NCBI GenBank assembly: GCA_965261795.1
Contig: OZ253476.1
Coordinates: forward strand, 2,728,001 to 2,792,000
Source: CBDCFV01 sp965261795
GTDB taxonomy: Bacteria > Chloroflexota > Dehalococcoidia > Lucifugimonadales > UBA3495
Direction: 5' to 3'
Length of the DNA: 64,000 nt
The notes below the pieces were generated by a model that worked only from the letters and a program-made list of their open reading frames with translations, made no database searches and was not told the DNA's origin. The position numbers and the translations under genes were made by a program. Below, one piece after another: positions 1 to 8,442 of this stretch. The first letter of the stretch is position 1. Each line of letters starts with the position of its first letter.

Positions 1-122
1 AAGCTGGATTGTGCATCCAGTGTGGAAAGATTCCGGCCGGTTCTCACACCACCTGTGGAATTTGCCGAGCAAAAACACCAGCAGCCTACAAGGAAGGCAA
101 GGGCAACAAGAGAACAATATAA
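1..122 (+). CDS. C-terminal end of a zinc-knuckle protein (partial)
   Basis: Only the last 39 codons are in the window, read from base 3 to the TAA at 120-122. The tail carries two CxxC pairs, CIQCG and CGICR, about ten residues apart, followed by a Lys-rich end. This is a typical small zinc-ribbon tail and resembles the C-terminal Zn knuckles of many short hypothetical proteins in environmental bacteria. The main domain lies outside the window, so the function cannot be named. The following 276 bases, up to the end of the convergent PfkB gene, hold no gene. They contain one small inverted repeat, GGTGAC (306-311) with GTCACC (318-323), without a T-run. Confidence 0.45.
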   Translation, partial: AGLCIQCGKIPAGSHTTCGICRAKTPAAYKEGKGNKRTI

Positions 123-398
123 AGAGAAGGGACTTTCGGTATGTGACCCGTCGATTCCTACAGACCAAGCCAGGCCTTCCCGAGATAGTAGCACCGGCTC
201 TGTTCACTCGGTCCGAGTGCTGGCCTTCGATGGTCACTGCATAACCCAGGTCCTGTCAAACTCTATTCGGAACTGCAGCACGGCAGCTTGGCCAATCTTC
301 CATAGGGTGACACTGAAGTCACCTTCCATGTTGTCCCCGCTCTGCCGGTGGAATTCTCCAAATTGACATCGTGGGATTCAATGCCAAACAATAAACGA

Positions 399-1460
399 CT
401 AGATTCCATTTCCAAGACCTTCCGTAAGACATAACTCACAGTACGCAGATTGGTTCCCTGTAAAGCTTGATCGACGAGACCTTAACCAGCGGCTGGCCCA
501 GAAGTCTTCGATTGGTCCAGAACCATTTGCTGCTCGCGCTATTTCAGCCGCACCGAGTGCGTGGAGAGCGCCGCTGGGACCATCGAAGGATATGCTTATC
601 GCACTCAGCCTTTGCCCATATTCAATCGATGCAATAGTTGGGTCAAGACTGCACAAATCTCCTTTCGGCAGAAGCCTTGTGAGAAATCCCGCAGTTAACC
701 AATCTCCGGCACCGGCTGTATCCCTAATCTGTCGCGGTGAGGGTGGGGGGATCTCCCTCCATTCATCCCAGCCCCGTTTTGATCGCTGACTAAACCTCAC
801 TCCACTGGCACCCAACGTCTCTATGACTAGTTTCGCCGAACCATTTTGGACTAATTCCCAATTCAAATCCTGATGACCAGGCTTGTGAGAGACTTTCACG
901 ATGTCGCTAACTTCTGCTGCATGTTGCGCGCCGCGCGTCCGAGGAAAGGAGGGAGGCTCGAACATTACAACCAAACCCGCTTCTCGCGCCGCCTTGGCCA
1001 GGTGCAAGGTCGCCGGAGTTGCCCGGTCGAAGAAGTAGGTGTCAAATTTACCAATTTGATCAGCTTCGATTTCTGCCCTACGCTTGGAAACTACAGCCTC
1101 TTTAGGCAGGCGAACGCCACATAGTGGACACCTGTGTGTGAAGCGGTGCTGCCCGTCAGGAGTCCCCCGAATGATCTCGACAATGCCAGGAGTATTCAAC
1201 GAGGAAACCTGTTCTACTCCCGCTGTATGGACTCCTGCAGCGGCGACCTTTCTCATGAGTAGTTGTCCGCGATGATCTACTCCGGTTCTGGCCAAGAGCG
1301 AGACGTCAGCCCCCAAGGCGGACGCAAATACCGAAACATTACCGCAGGTCCCGCCTACCGACTGCCAGAATTCATTAGCAGCGACATTTCTGGAGATCAA
1401 GTCAAGAGTCAAGTATCCGGCGGTAAGAATACGGGTAGGACGCTCCCTATTATGGTGCAT
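399..1460 (-). CDS. PfkB-family carbohydrate/nucleoside kinase, last gene of the cassette
   Basis: 353 residues with the ribokinase fold. The N-terminal glycine-rich substrate-binding segment has a GGTCGNVSVFASALGA stretch. The C-terminal DTAGAGDW motif (about residue 245) carries the catalytic Asp and anion-hole glycines. PfkB enzymes phosphorylate sugars or nucleosides at a hydroxymethyl group using ATP. An insert around residues 105-120 contains a single CPLCG knuckle, which is unusual for the family and may bind metal or mediate a contact. The start ATG at 1460 overlaps the end of the preceding gene by 11 bases, so translation is probably coupled. In this context it probably works on a phosphosugar or nucleoside handled by the PRTase and SIS-HAD genes upstream. 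The substrate is not deducible. Confidence 0.85.
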   Translation of the reverse strand: MHHNRERPTRILTAGYLTLDLISRNVAANEFWQSVGGTCGNVSVFASALGADVSLLARTGVDHRGQLLMRKVAAAGVHTAGVEQVSSLNTPGIVEIIRGTPDGQHRFTHRCPLCGVRLPKEAVVSKRRAEIEADQIGKFDTYFFDRATPATLHLAKAAREAGLVVMFEPPSFPRTRGAQHAAEVSDIVKVSHKPGHQDLNWELVQNGSAKLVIETLGASGVRFSQRSKRGWDEWREIPPPSPRQIRDTAGAGDWLTAGFLTRLLPKGDLCSLDPTIASIEYGQRLSAISISFDGPSGALHALGAAEIARAANGSGPIEDFWASRWLRSRRSSFTGNQSAYCELCLTEGLGNGI

Positions 1461-2547
1461 ATGCCTCGCCTGTCAGCCAGATCTCGAACAATTCACTGTT
1501 CACTGCCTCCGTCCCAGGTTGCCTTAGTTCGTACCCAGTGGGCTCGACATGCGTAACAGCCAGTTTATTCTCCCAAGCGGCCAAGAAGACGCCTAGTGAA
1601 AGCAATTTGCTCGCATGTGTGGATAAGACTGTGTAAGCCTTGCCGAGAGGCTCTAAGGAGACAGCATAGTCCTTTGCCAGTCCACTAATTTGCCTGTAAA
1701 TATCAAACGGATCGCTCTCGTTAGCATATATGAAGCCGCGAGGATCTACTCCCCAAGTTCCAAACAATAGAGAACTGTATTCCGAGACTAATTCGTCCCC
1801 ACGTCTGGGCCTCCGAGACGGAGCCGGAAGAAAGGGCTTTACCTCTGCCGGGGCAAGCGTTGAGTAAATTTTTTCAAGAACCGCAGCTTGCCCCTCGCCA
1901 AGTACCGGAGCCCAGATGGTGATTGGATCAGAATCTCCGGCAAGACTAAGCCCTCCGCTGAAAGGGACGATGTATTCTGCCACATCACCCCCTTCGGAAA
2001 CGACCATCTCATCAACTTCAGGGTCTTCACATACAATGCAATGCAGGTTGAAAGAGGAGGAATTGGTTTGGAATAGGCTGTCAGAAATACCTATCAAAAT
2101 GGCAAGCAGCGGGTAGCTCACACTTGTGGGAAATGCTGAAATATCGACTATTACGTCCGTAAACTTCGCCAGCCACCCTGAATCAACAAAAACATTTCTG
2201 AGGTGATGAAAGCTAATGGGCCTTCCGTTCTCATTCAAGACCGGAACCTCTTCGAGATCGAAATTAACATTCCCGAATAGATCCCGCATGGTCGACTCGT
2301 TCGCGGCTGCCGCTCTGTTCCTAGGCCTGTTTGGATTGTCAAAAGGAAGCGTCAATTGGAGCAGGAGGCACGTTGTGATAGGAAATCCCGAGTTCACGAG
2401 TGCACTTGGACCTATGGTCGTTCGAGGATCAATGCCGCGGCCTGCAATGAGCAGTCCATTCCGTTTGGACTTGGGTGTTTCTGCTAGCTGCCTCCAAAAT
2501 GGTTCGAATTCAAGACCGCTACACTGAAAGGCAGGGTCCCACCTCAT
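1450..2547 (-). CDS. Unassigned 365-residue cassette protein
   Basis: No family was recognised. The sequence looks soluble, with alternating strands and helices. A hydrophobic VDISAFPTSVSYPLLAIL segment (about residues 140-157) has the shape of a Rossmann-like strand-turn-helix. A second conserved-looking block lies near the C-terminus (WGVDPRGF, then a helix and a strand). It has no signal peptide or membrane segment. It overlaps the ATPase gene by 4 bases (ATGA) and the PfkB gene by 11, so it is translated as part of the same operon. The placement between an ORC/CDC6-like ATPase and a metabolic kinase suggests an adaptor, sensor or additional enzyme of the cassette, but that is inference only. 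Confidence 0.7.
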   Translation of the reverse strand: MRWDPAFQCSGLEFEPFWRQLAETPKSKRNGLLIAGRGIDPRTTIGPSALVNSGFPITTCLLLQLTLPFDNPNRPRNRAAAANESTMRDLFGNVNFDLEEVPVLNENGRPISFHHLRNVFVDSGWLAKFTDVIVDISAFPTSVSYPLLAILIGISDSLFQTNSSSFNLHCIVCEDPEVDEMVVSEGGDVAEYIVPFSGGLSLAGDSDPITIWAPVLGEGQAAVLEKIYSTLAPAEVKPFLPAPSRRPRRGDELVSEYSSLLFGTWGVDPRGFIYANESDPFDIYRQISGLAKDYAVSLEPLGKAYTVLSTHASKLLSLGVFLAAWENKLAVTHVEPTGYELRQPGTEAVNSELFEIWLTGEAYAP

Positions 2548-4481
2548 GGCTGTCCTCCAATGTCCAGGACCATCTGTCCAGCATCAGGGATATCCGTCAA
2601 CCATCGCAGGAGGTCGGACACTTTCCTGGGCTTATATCCGCCGAAACCAAGCGGCAACCCGTACGTTGGACATACGAGGCGATTCAGATAAAAGATGGTG
2701 CGATCCTCGTCGCGTTGTCGGTTGGTCTGGCGAAGCGATAGCACGTTATGCGCCACTGCCGAGGCTAAGGCATTCACCAGCCTCTTTTCGTCACTCTCAG
2801 ACTTCTCCGCTGCATTAACAAGAGCCATCCTGTCCGAATTTTGGATGGAGACTCCAGTAACACCGGGTGTGATTGGTACGTTAGGTCTCCAGGTCTCCTG
2901 TCGAGACAGTTCGGCAATGCCGTTCACCAAGTTAGCTACATCCTGCCCATAAGGGACTCTTGAATGCAGCCCGCTGACATAGCTGCAAGATTCCTCCACA
3001 ATTAGGCTATGTTGAGCTGAGGGCGGAAGTTGTCTCCGGTTTCTCCCCAGCCTGCCCGTGTTCAAGAGCAGGTCATACAAAGAACCGGATAACGACAAGA
3101 ACTGATCGACATTGCCGGAGCCAAGCTGGGCTATTTGCTTAACGCCAAAATAATACGGAAGCTCATTGCGGTTCAGCATGAAGATGGTGGCCATCTCCAG
3201 TGTGTTGCTTGTCGAACTGGCAATTTGTTCATAGGGCAGAGGCGTAAAGGTAAACTCACCCTGCAGATTTCTAATGCGGCGCTGCATGATAATCTGGAGT
3301 TGAGCCCACCTCACTGCCTGGTCATATAGGGATAAACCAGAAACTTCAAGCTCCTTTCCCCTTAACCATTCACTGTAAAGTTGCCCAAATGGACGGGCCA
3401 ATTCATAGACCAGTGCCCGCTCAGATTCGACAACCGCGCTTAGCCTCCTGCTGTTGAATTCCGCTTCCAGGGCATCTGCAAGGCATCCCGCAAAAGATGT
3501 AAGTTCCGGTTCCGCTCTGGATATTCTTCTTTCAGCAACATCAAGTAACCAGGGCTCGATACTTTTCTTTCTCAAGTCCAAGTCATCCAGTTGAATTGGC
3601 TTGAATCCTTCACGGTTAGGCCTAACTTCCTCAGAAATGATGGAAGGCGGTCTTAGGGCTCGAAGTCGCATTGCCACCCAGCTGGCAAAAGCGCATTGAT
3701 CGTGCCGCTCCAGTTCTTCGACCAACAAATCCCTTTGCCAATCATCAAGCAAGTGGGCGTCATCGAACATGAGCAGGATATGCTTTGGGGGCATCCCGCC
3801 ATCAATCATTATGCGATGAGTGTTGAGAAGCTGGAAAACATCGTTGAAACTCAGGTCCTCATCTAGAGAAGGAGGCCCCGGCACTAAACTGTTCAGGGAA
3901 TCTACGATAGTTTGTTCTGCTTTTCGGGCAGACAGGAATAAGTCTTCGCCCGCAATGGTACGGGCGTCCGGGCGACGCATAACCTCATCAGAGCGAGGTT
4001 CGAATCGCAGGACACTGACGTCTCGGGGGTATATGTGGCCTGTAAGTTGAAGAGCTGCCCGTATGGTCAGAAGCGCAAGGCGTGAATGCATTAGGGCCCA
4101 AAAGAGTCCTTTCAGCTCCGTTTCATCTACACTAAGGTATGCGAGTCGATTGTAGTCTTCTTTGCAGTTTACGAGGACACCAAGTAGCTGAGCGCCCTCT
4201 CCGCCTATTGCATCAAGTCTTGCAAGCTTGGAAACAAGGTCAGTAAACTCTGGTTGGTGCCGCGAGTTTGCTATGCTGGACAAGACTCTCGGGGTAAAAA
4301 GCCTCAGGAGCGTGGACTTGCCTCCGCCGGGTGCGGACAAAATTGGCAAATATCGATTCCAACTGCCATCTTCAGGCAGAATATCTAGAACATTCTCACT
4401 GAAGAGGTTCAAGAATTGATCGTCCGACTCGGATTGCTCTGCAGTTCTGATTAGAAACGGGTTGCGCAGTGAGGGTATCAC
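2544..4481 (-). CDS. ORC/CDC6-like P-loop ATPase of a conflict system
   Basis: 645 residues. An N-terminal P-loop APGGGKST (about residue 49) is followed by a Walker B-like LLMFDDAHLLDDW near residue 234, in which the aspartates would coordinate Mg. The opening NPF segment and the spacing of the motifs fit the ORC-CDC6-like STAND/AAA ATPases that accompany PRTase-CE proteins in predicted bacterial conflict operons. The rest is helical and may hold a winged-helix and sensor region. It starts one base inside the stop of the PRTase gene and ends four bases into the next gene. Its likely role is the switch or sensor that controls the enzymatic subunits. The family assignment was made by eye from motif layout and should be read as probable, not proven. 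Confidence 0.7.
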   Translation of the reverse strand: MIPSLRNPFLIRTAEQSESDDQFLNLFSENVLDILPEDGSWNRYLPILSAPGGGKSTLLRLFTPRVLSSIANSRHQPEFTDLVSKLARLDAIGGEGAQLLGVLVNCKEDYNRLAYLSVDETELKGLFWALMHSRLALLTIRAALQLTGHIYPRDVSVLRFEPRSDEVMRRPDARTIAGEDLFLSARKAEQTIVDSLNSLVPGPPSLDEDLSFNDVFQLLNTHRIMIDGGMPPKHILLMFDDAHLLDDWQRDLLVEELERHDQCAFASWVAMRLRALRPPSIISEEVRPNREGFKPIQLDDLDLRKKSIEPWLLDVAERRISRAEPELTSFAGCLADALEAEFNSRRLSAVVESERALVYELARPFGQLYSEWLRGKELEVSGLSLYDQAVRWAQLQIIMQRRIRNLQGEFTFTPLPYEQIASSTSNTLEMATIFMLNRNELPYYFGVKQIAQLGSGNVDQFLSLSGSLYDLLLNTGRLGRNRRQLPPSAQHSLIVEESCSYVSGLHSRVPYGQDVANLVNGIAELSRQETWRPNVPITPGVTGVSIQNSDRMALVNAAEKSESDEKRLVNALASAVAHNVLSLRQTNRQRDEDRTIFYLNRLVCPTYGLPLGFGGYKPRKVSDLLRWLTDIPDAGQMVLDIGGQP

Positions 4482-5575
4482 TATTCCTCCAACCGACTCT
4501 GATGACGTTCATAGCGGGGGAAGAGTGGCCTAGTCTTTTCCTTTTCCCAGAGCAGGAATACCGAATTGTTGGGCGTATTATGAGGTAGGACTAACGGCAG
4601 TCCGCAATTAGAATACCCGTGCTGAACATTTCCCTTGTGCTCGTCTTCGATGGAACAATCATAGTATTTGTGTAGAAGCTGGTCAAAGAGCCTATCTGGC
4701 TCAAATTCTGCGCCCTCCCGACCACACACCAGCTTGGACTTGTCCTCGATTCTCATGCCGGTTAAGACCTGGGGCTCATTGTCCGGTGTCCAGGAAGGCT
4801 CCGGATAAGTACCAATTTTAGCCTCCAAATGGTCTACAGCCTGAGCTGTGGCCAAATAGAGCGTTAGAAATATCTTGGGGCATACGCCCTCATGCAGGAG
4901 AGGCAAAGTATCGTTGATAAATCGGTGCAGCCGGCCGTCAGGATTGCCCTGTTCGTCCCGACGCAGTATTGTTCTTCCACTTGCCGAAAAATCATCGACC
5001 AAGAAGATGTACTCGAACCCGGAACTCTCGTTGCCCAGGCGTTCCTCGAGCTTACTACGCAGCAATTTTGCCCTTGTTGAGTTGAGCTCGTATGTCATAG
5101 CGAATTGCTCATTAGACAGGGCCGGATTGCCCCGCCGGAACTGGTCGATACGCGCACCATCGCTCATGCCCAAAAAAAGAGAGGATTTTATGGCACGCGC
5201 GAATTCCGGACTGGCACGTACTCGAGTGAGGCGATAGGAAGGGATATTGAGACGAGTCGCCACCTCGCGCTGCAAAGTCGCTGGAACCAAGTCTCTTGCC
5301 ATGAGGTTTACAAGATGGCGCATCTCAATATCTGAAATGTAGATCAGCCGTTCCTGAACAAAACGCAGAGCGTTCTTGCGTTCTAAGCCAGCTTCAAATT
5401 GATTGAGCCAACCCGCTAGGGAAGCAATGAACTGTCGACCAGGGGCGTACTGCTGGTAATCGTCGTACTTGTAAGTGGCGAGAGCCCGAAGAATGCCCAA
5501 TTGGCGAGGAAATTCTGCATCAGCCGCGTCTACCATCACGGCTCGCAAAAGGTCTTCGGCAAGCTCAGGATTCAT
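4481..5575 (-). CDS. Phosphoribosyltransferase-like protein (PRTase-CE type)
   Basis: 364 residues. The PRPP-binding loop is visible as LVDDFSASGRTIL (about residues 187-199): two acidic residues after a hydrophobic strand, then a Ser/Gly/Thr loop, as in type I phosphoribosyltransferases. An upstream block with the pattern LFLGMSDGARIDQFRRGNP, followed by NEQ, is characteristic of the conflict-associated PRTases that pair with ORC/CDC6-like ATPases. PRTases transfer ribose-5-phosphate from PRPP to a base or other nucleophile, or run the reverse reaction. The gene overlaps the SIS-HAD gene by 11 bases and abuts the ATPase gene. It is the best candidate for the effector or the biosynthetic core of the cassette. 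The acceptor is unknown. Confidence 0.72.
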   Translation of the reverse strand: MNPELAEDLLRAVMVDAADAEFPRQLGILRALATYKYDDYQQYAPGRQFIASLAGWLNQFEAGLERKNALRFVQERLIYISDIEMRHLVNLMARDLVPATLQREVATRLNIPSYRLTRVRASPEFARAIKSSLFLGMSDGARIDQFRRGNPALSNEQFAMTYELNSTRAKLLRSKLEERLGNESSGFEYIFLVDDFSASGRTILRRDEQGNPDGRLHRFINDTLPLLHEGVCPKIFLTLYLATAQAVDHLEAKIGTYPEPSWTPDNEPQVLTGMRIEDKSKLVCGREGAEFEPDRLFDQLLHKYYDCSIEDEHKGNVQHGYSNCGLPLVLPHNTPNNSVFLLWEKEKTRPLFPRYERHQSRLEE

Positions 5576-7460
5576 GGCTCAACCCTCCCGAGTCATCCAA
5601 TAGGGAACCTACGTCTAAACGGAAATGTCCACAATGTCCACTTAACGCCCTGAGGTACTGCAGTGTCAGTCCTGGACCAGTTAATCCCGGCGTACCTAGC
5701 TTCCAGCAAGTCTCCAAACGGCTCGAAACCCGATCGACGCTCAAGGACAATCCAGAATTTAGCAGCTCGAAGTCATTTCCTCCAGCACCCCCTTGATCAC
5801 CTATGCGAAGCACACACCCGGGCCAATTAGTACGGAGAGCATCGACAATGGAGTTTTTCGAAGTCCCTGCTGGGATTATATCTACAGAATGCGACGATGC
5901 CACAACCGAACATCCCTTCACCCCTGCCAGTTGCTCAATCGTGATCGTACGCAACTTGTATGGATCAAGGCCGCCCAAGGGTCGTAACGACAGCTGATAG
6001 GGATGGGAGATTACTTCTAAATCCAACAGCCTTTCAAGTGGACGCATTCGTGAAAGCGCTGCCTCCAGGACAGAAGGTGTATCATCCAATGTATCGTGAA
6101 GATTCTCCGACAGGTTTACAATCTTAGCCCCGTTGTATAGTCCCACAACCACCCGGTTCCAATGTCTTCGGTCCACTGATTCCCTCAAGCGAGAATATAC
6201 AGAGCTTCCTCGGCCGCTGGCAATGCCGAGAACCATTCCGAGGTCAAGCAAGCGGCCCATTTCGGCTCTTATGCTTGCATCGAGCGGCTCTGAACGACGG
6301 TCCCGCGCGCACAAGGTGCCATCATAGTCCACGACTAAACTTCTGAACGAAGTCCGTTCGAGACGTTGGACGAAATCTCGCAAGGCTTGTCCGCCAACAG
6401 CTTGCTTAGGCCCACGGGCGGTGAGAAATAGCGCCGTACGCTTCATACCAATAGACGCCTCTTCCTCAACCTCCCGTCGTCGAATTGCGCCAGCTCGATA
6501 TAGGCGCCTCCCGAACTGAGAAACCGAAGGCCTGCCTGGATCAATGCCTTTATTTCTGGCTGCGTCCCCTGCTAGTTGCATTACCGTTGATACTAATTCA
6601 ATAGTGGCCGCTGGTCCTTCGCGGGAGGACTTTACTCTGAGAATGTCGATACCATCCGGTATATGCTTCAGCATTCTTGCAGCTTCGGATTGGGTATCTG
6701 AAGTCTCCAAGGAAACAATTCCTGTATTTTCCGAATGCAACGAGAGCCAGTTGTGTCGACCATGAGCGAAATTTCTGAGGTCGGTAACAGCTACGTTCGC
6801 CAAGGCAGCTTCTGCAAACCTAGTTTCGAAATCCACTGCGGCGGGTGTCGCCCATCCTTGCGCTAATACGACCACTGTCCTTTTTAAGAGTGCTGTTTGA
6901 CTCCCTGTCAGCGCAGGTCGGGAGGTCAGGAGAAGTCCGTCATCATCCTGTGCCGAACCTGCAGGAGACGCGGCCCGGTAAAGGAGCACTAAAGTGGCTA
7001 TCAGAGAGTTTGTCGCCAGGAAACCGTCCCGACCGGACGGGAGTGAAAACTCGTGCATCGCTCCACCGTACTGTTCGAGTATCCGAGCTAACGGCGTAGC
7101 CTCACTCGTACTGACGGCCGAAACCCTGGCATAGCCTAACTTCGGTGCACTCTTGGCTGCCTGTTGGATATCAGCATTCGTTCCTCGTGCGCTCACCAGT
7201 AATGCTGCGGTATTTCGGGTGCTTCGACGACTGATCACCTCAAGAGGTGTAGCCGACCGTGCCAAATGACCTGTCACGTCTTCGTGCAACATAGCGGCGA
7301 AGGCAGCCGCAACAAGGGAGCCACCTGAGCCAACTGCAACAAGATTGTAATCTGCTAGCTCGTGAACAAGGGTCTGTCTCAGCCCAGATACATCCTGGCC
7401 TAGTGCCCAATCCACAGTGCTCGGTATTTGCTCCAGCTCTTTCCAATATGGTTTTCCCAT
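5565..7460 (-). CDS. SIS-domain / HAD-phosphatase fusion, first gene of the cassette
   Basis: 631 residues. The first half is a SIS sugar-phosphate isomerase/binding domain with a GSGGSLVAAAFAA phosphate loop near residue 45. The second half is a HAD hydrolase of the Cof/sucrose-phosphatase type: motif I VVDYDGTLC near residue 377 (nucleophile and general acid Asp), motif II GIASGRG near 408, and motif IV GDQGGAGGND near 555. The expected pair of activities is aldose-ketose phosphate isomerisation or binding, and dephosphorylation. The ATG at 7460 has a GAGGT-like ribosome site six bases upstream. No other gene precedes it, so the cassette promoter should lie in 7461-7530, right beside a truncated transposase. 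The direct SIS-HAD fusion is uncommon. Confidence 0.82.
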   Translation of the reverse strand: MGKPYWKELEQIPSTVDWALGQDVSGLRQTLVHELADYNLVAVGSGGSLVAAAFAAMLHEDVTGHLARSATPLEVISRRSTRNTAALLVSARGTNADIQQAAKSAPKLGYARVSAVSTSEATPLARILEQYGGAMHEFSLPSGRDGFLATNSLIATLVLLYRAASPAGSAQDDDGLLLTSRPALTGSQTALLKRTVVVLAQGWATPAAVDFETRFAEAALANVAVTDLRNFAHGRHNWLSLHSENTGIVSLETSDTQSEAARMLKHIPDGIDILRVKSSREGPAATIELVSTVMQLAGDAARNKGIDPGRPSVSQFGRRLYRAGAIRRREVEEEASIGMKRTALFLTARGPKQAVGGQALRDFVQRLERTSFRSLVVDYDGTLCARDRRSEPLDASIRAEMGRLLDLGMVLGIASGRGSSVYSRLRESVDRRHWNRVVVGLYNGAKIVNLSENLHDTLDDTPSVLEAALSRMRPLERLLDLEVISHPYQLSLRPLGGLDPYKLRTITIEQLAGVKGCSVVASSHSVDIIPAGTSKNSIVDALRTNWPGCVLRIGDQGGAGGNDFELLNSGLSLSVDRVSSRLETCWKLGTPGLTGPGLTLQYLRALSGHCGHFRLDVGSLLDDSGGLSHES

Positions 7461-7530
7461 TTGGGACCTCAGAAACCTGTTTTCGTTAAGATATGTTCGA
7501 ATTTTTGCCGTATCGTAGCAGATGGGGTAG

Positions 7531-8193
7531 TCACATTAAAGCGAAAATGAGCGTGCCACTAAGGCGCAAGAGCTCAAGAACTAACCGGTTGACCAGCCAT
7601 TGATACAATTGAAGAAATCCATCTGACATCTGCAGTGCAGAACCCAGCATGGCCGATACCAAGGCTGCCGCCAATATTGGGATTAGTCCTCTCAAATGGA
7701 GACCTCGGAACCGACAAAGAGATTGTATCACCGTACCTGCTTCCCCCAGGATTCCATCCACTGTGAAGTGCTCGTCCGGCAGCAGGCCCTGCCGGTCCGC
7801 CTCCAGCACCACTTCTCCGAACAAAGCCTGGCCCACTCCATGCTTCAGAAGCCGCTCCCGGTTCTTGGTGAAGGTGGTGGCATCGAAACTGGGCTCAATA
7901 ACGTTCATATCCAGAAACCACCGGAAGAGGAGGTTGTAGTCCAACTGTTCGCAGAATGCCCGTTCACTGCGCACCGAGTACAGGGCAATCAGCAATGAAG
8001 ACTTCAGCAGTCGCTCCGGCGGGATCGACGGACGGCCCACGTTGGCGTACATCCGGTCCAAGTCCGGGGACAGCGCCTTCAGGGCTTGGTCCGCCAGCCT
8101 CTTGATAACCCGCAGGGGATCGTTCGATGGCACTCGCGTTTCCAAGTCAATGAAGGCCAGCAGAGTCACCTGTGAATCTTGTCTCCCGCGCAT
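7531..8193 (-). pseudogene. IS1182-type transposase, N-terminal part only
   Basis: The first 150 or so residues match IS1182/IS5-superfamily DDE transposases: GRPSIPPERLLKSSLLIALY, the ERAFCEQLDYNLLFRWFL block, and the HFTVDG strand carrying the first catalytic Asp. After that the reading frame diverges into a hydrophobic tail unlike the family, so the catalytic core is missing. A GGAGG ribosome site precedes the ATG. The element end (GCTGCTGAAAAACC in minus orientation) lies at about 8276-8289 and directly abuts the MITE. No matching end is visible near 7530, so the copy is truncated and immobile by itself. Confidence 0.75.
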
Positions 8194-8287
8194 CGGCTCA
8201 ACCTCCGCCCAAGGTTGCGTCCAGGGTTGTCCTATTTTAACCCGTTCTCTCTCCGATGTCGGGCCACGTCAGGTTTTTCAGCAGCCT

Positions 8288-8442
8288 GCTAGTACTACAA
8301 CGACGCGTTATGAGAAAACACGCTCAGGTCTTCTTCTTCAGCTACGGACCGTTCATCACGGGAGACTCGCACTCGTTCGTTGCCAGCTTCAAAATCCGCC
8401 CACGAGTTACCTTGTAGGATAACGCGTCGTTGTAGTACTAGC
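8288..8442. repeat. MITE with 24-bp perfect inverted repeats
   Basis: Bases 8288-8311 and 8419-8442 are perfect reverse complements (24 bp). The arms begin with CTAG followed by TACTACAACGACGCG. About 107 bases between them hold no gene. CTAG at both outer edges fits the 4-bp YTAR target duplication of IS701-type elements. The inner TIR shares TAxTACAACGAC with the deleted IS701 element at 53011-53683. This is therefore most simply a non-autonomous derivative of the same family. Its edge supplies the TAG stop codon (8438-8440) of the adjoining giant gene. Confidence 0.8.
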
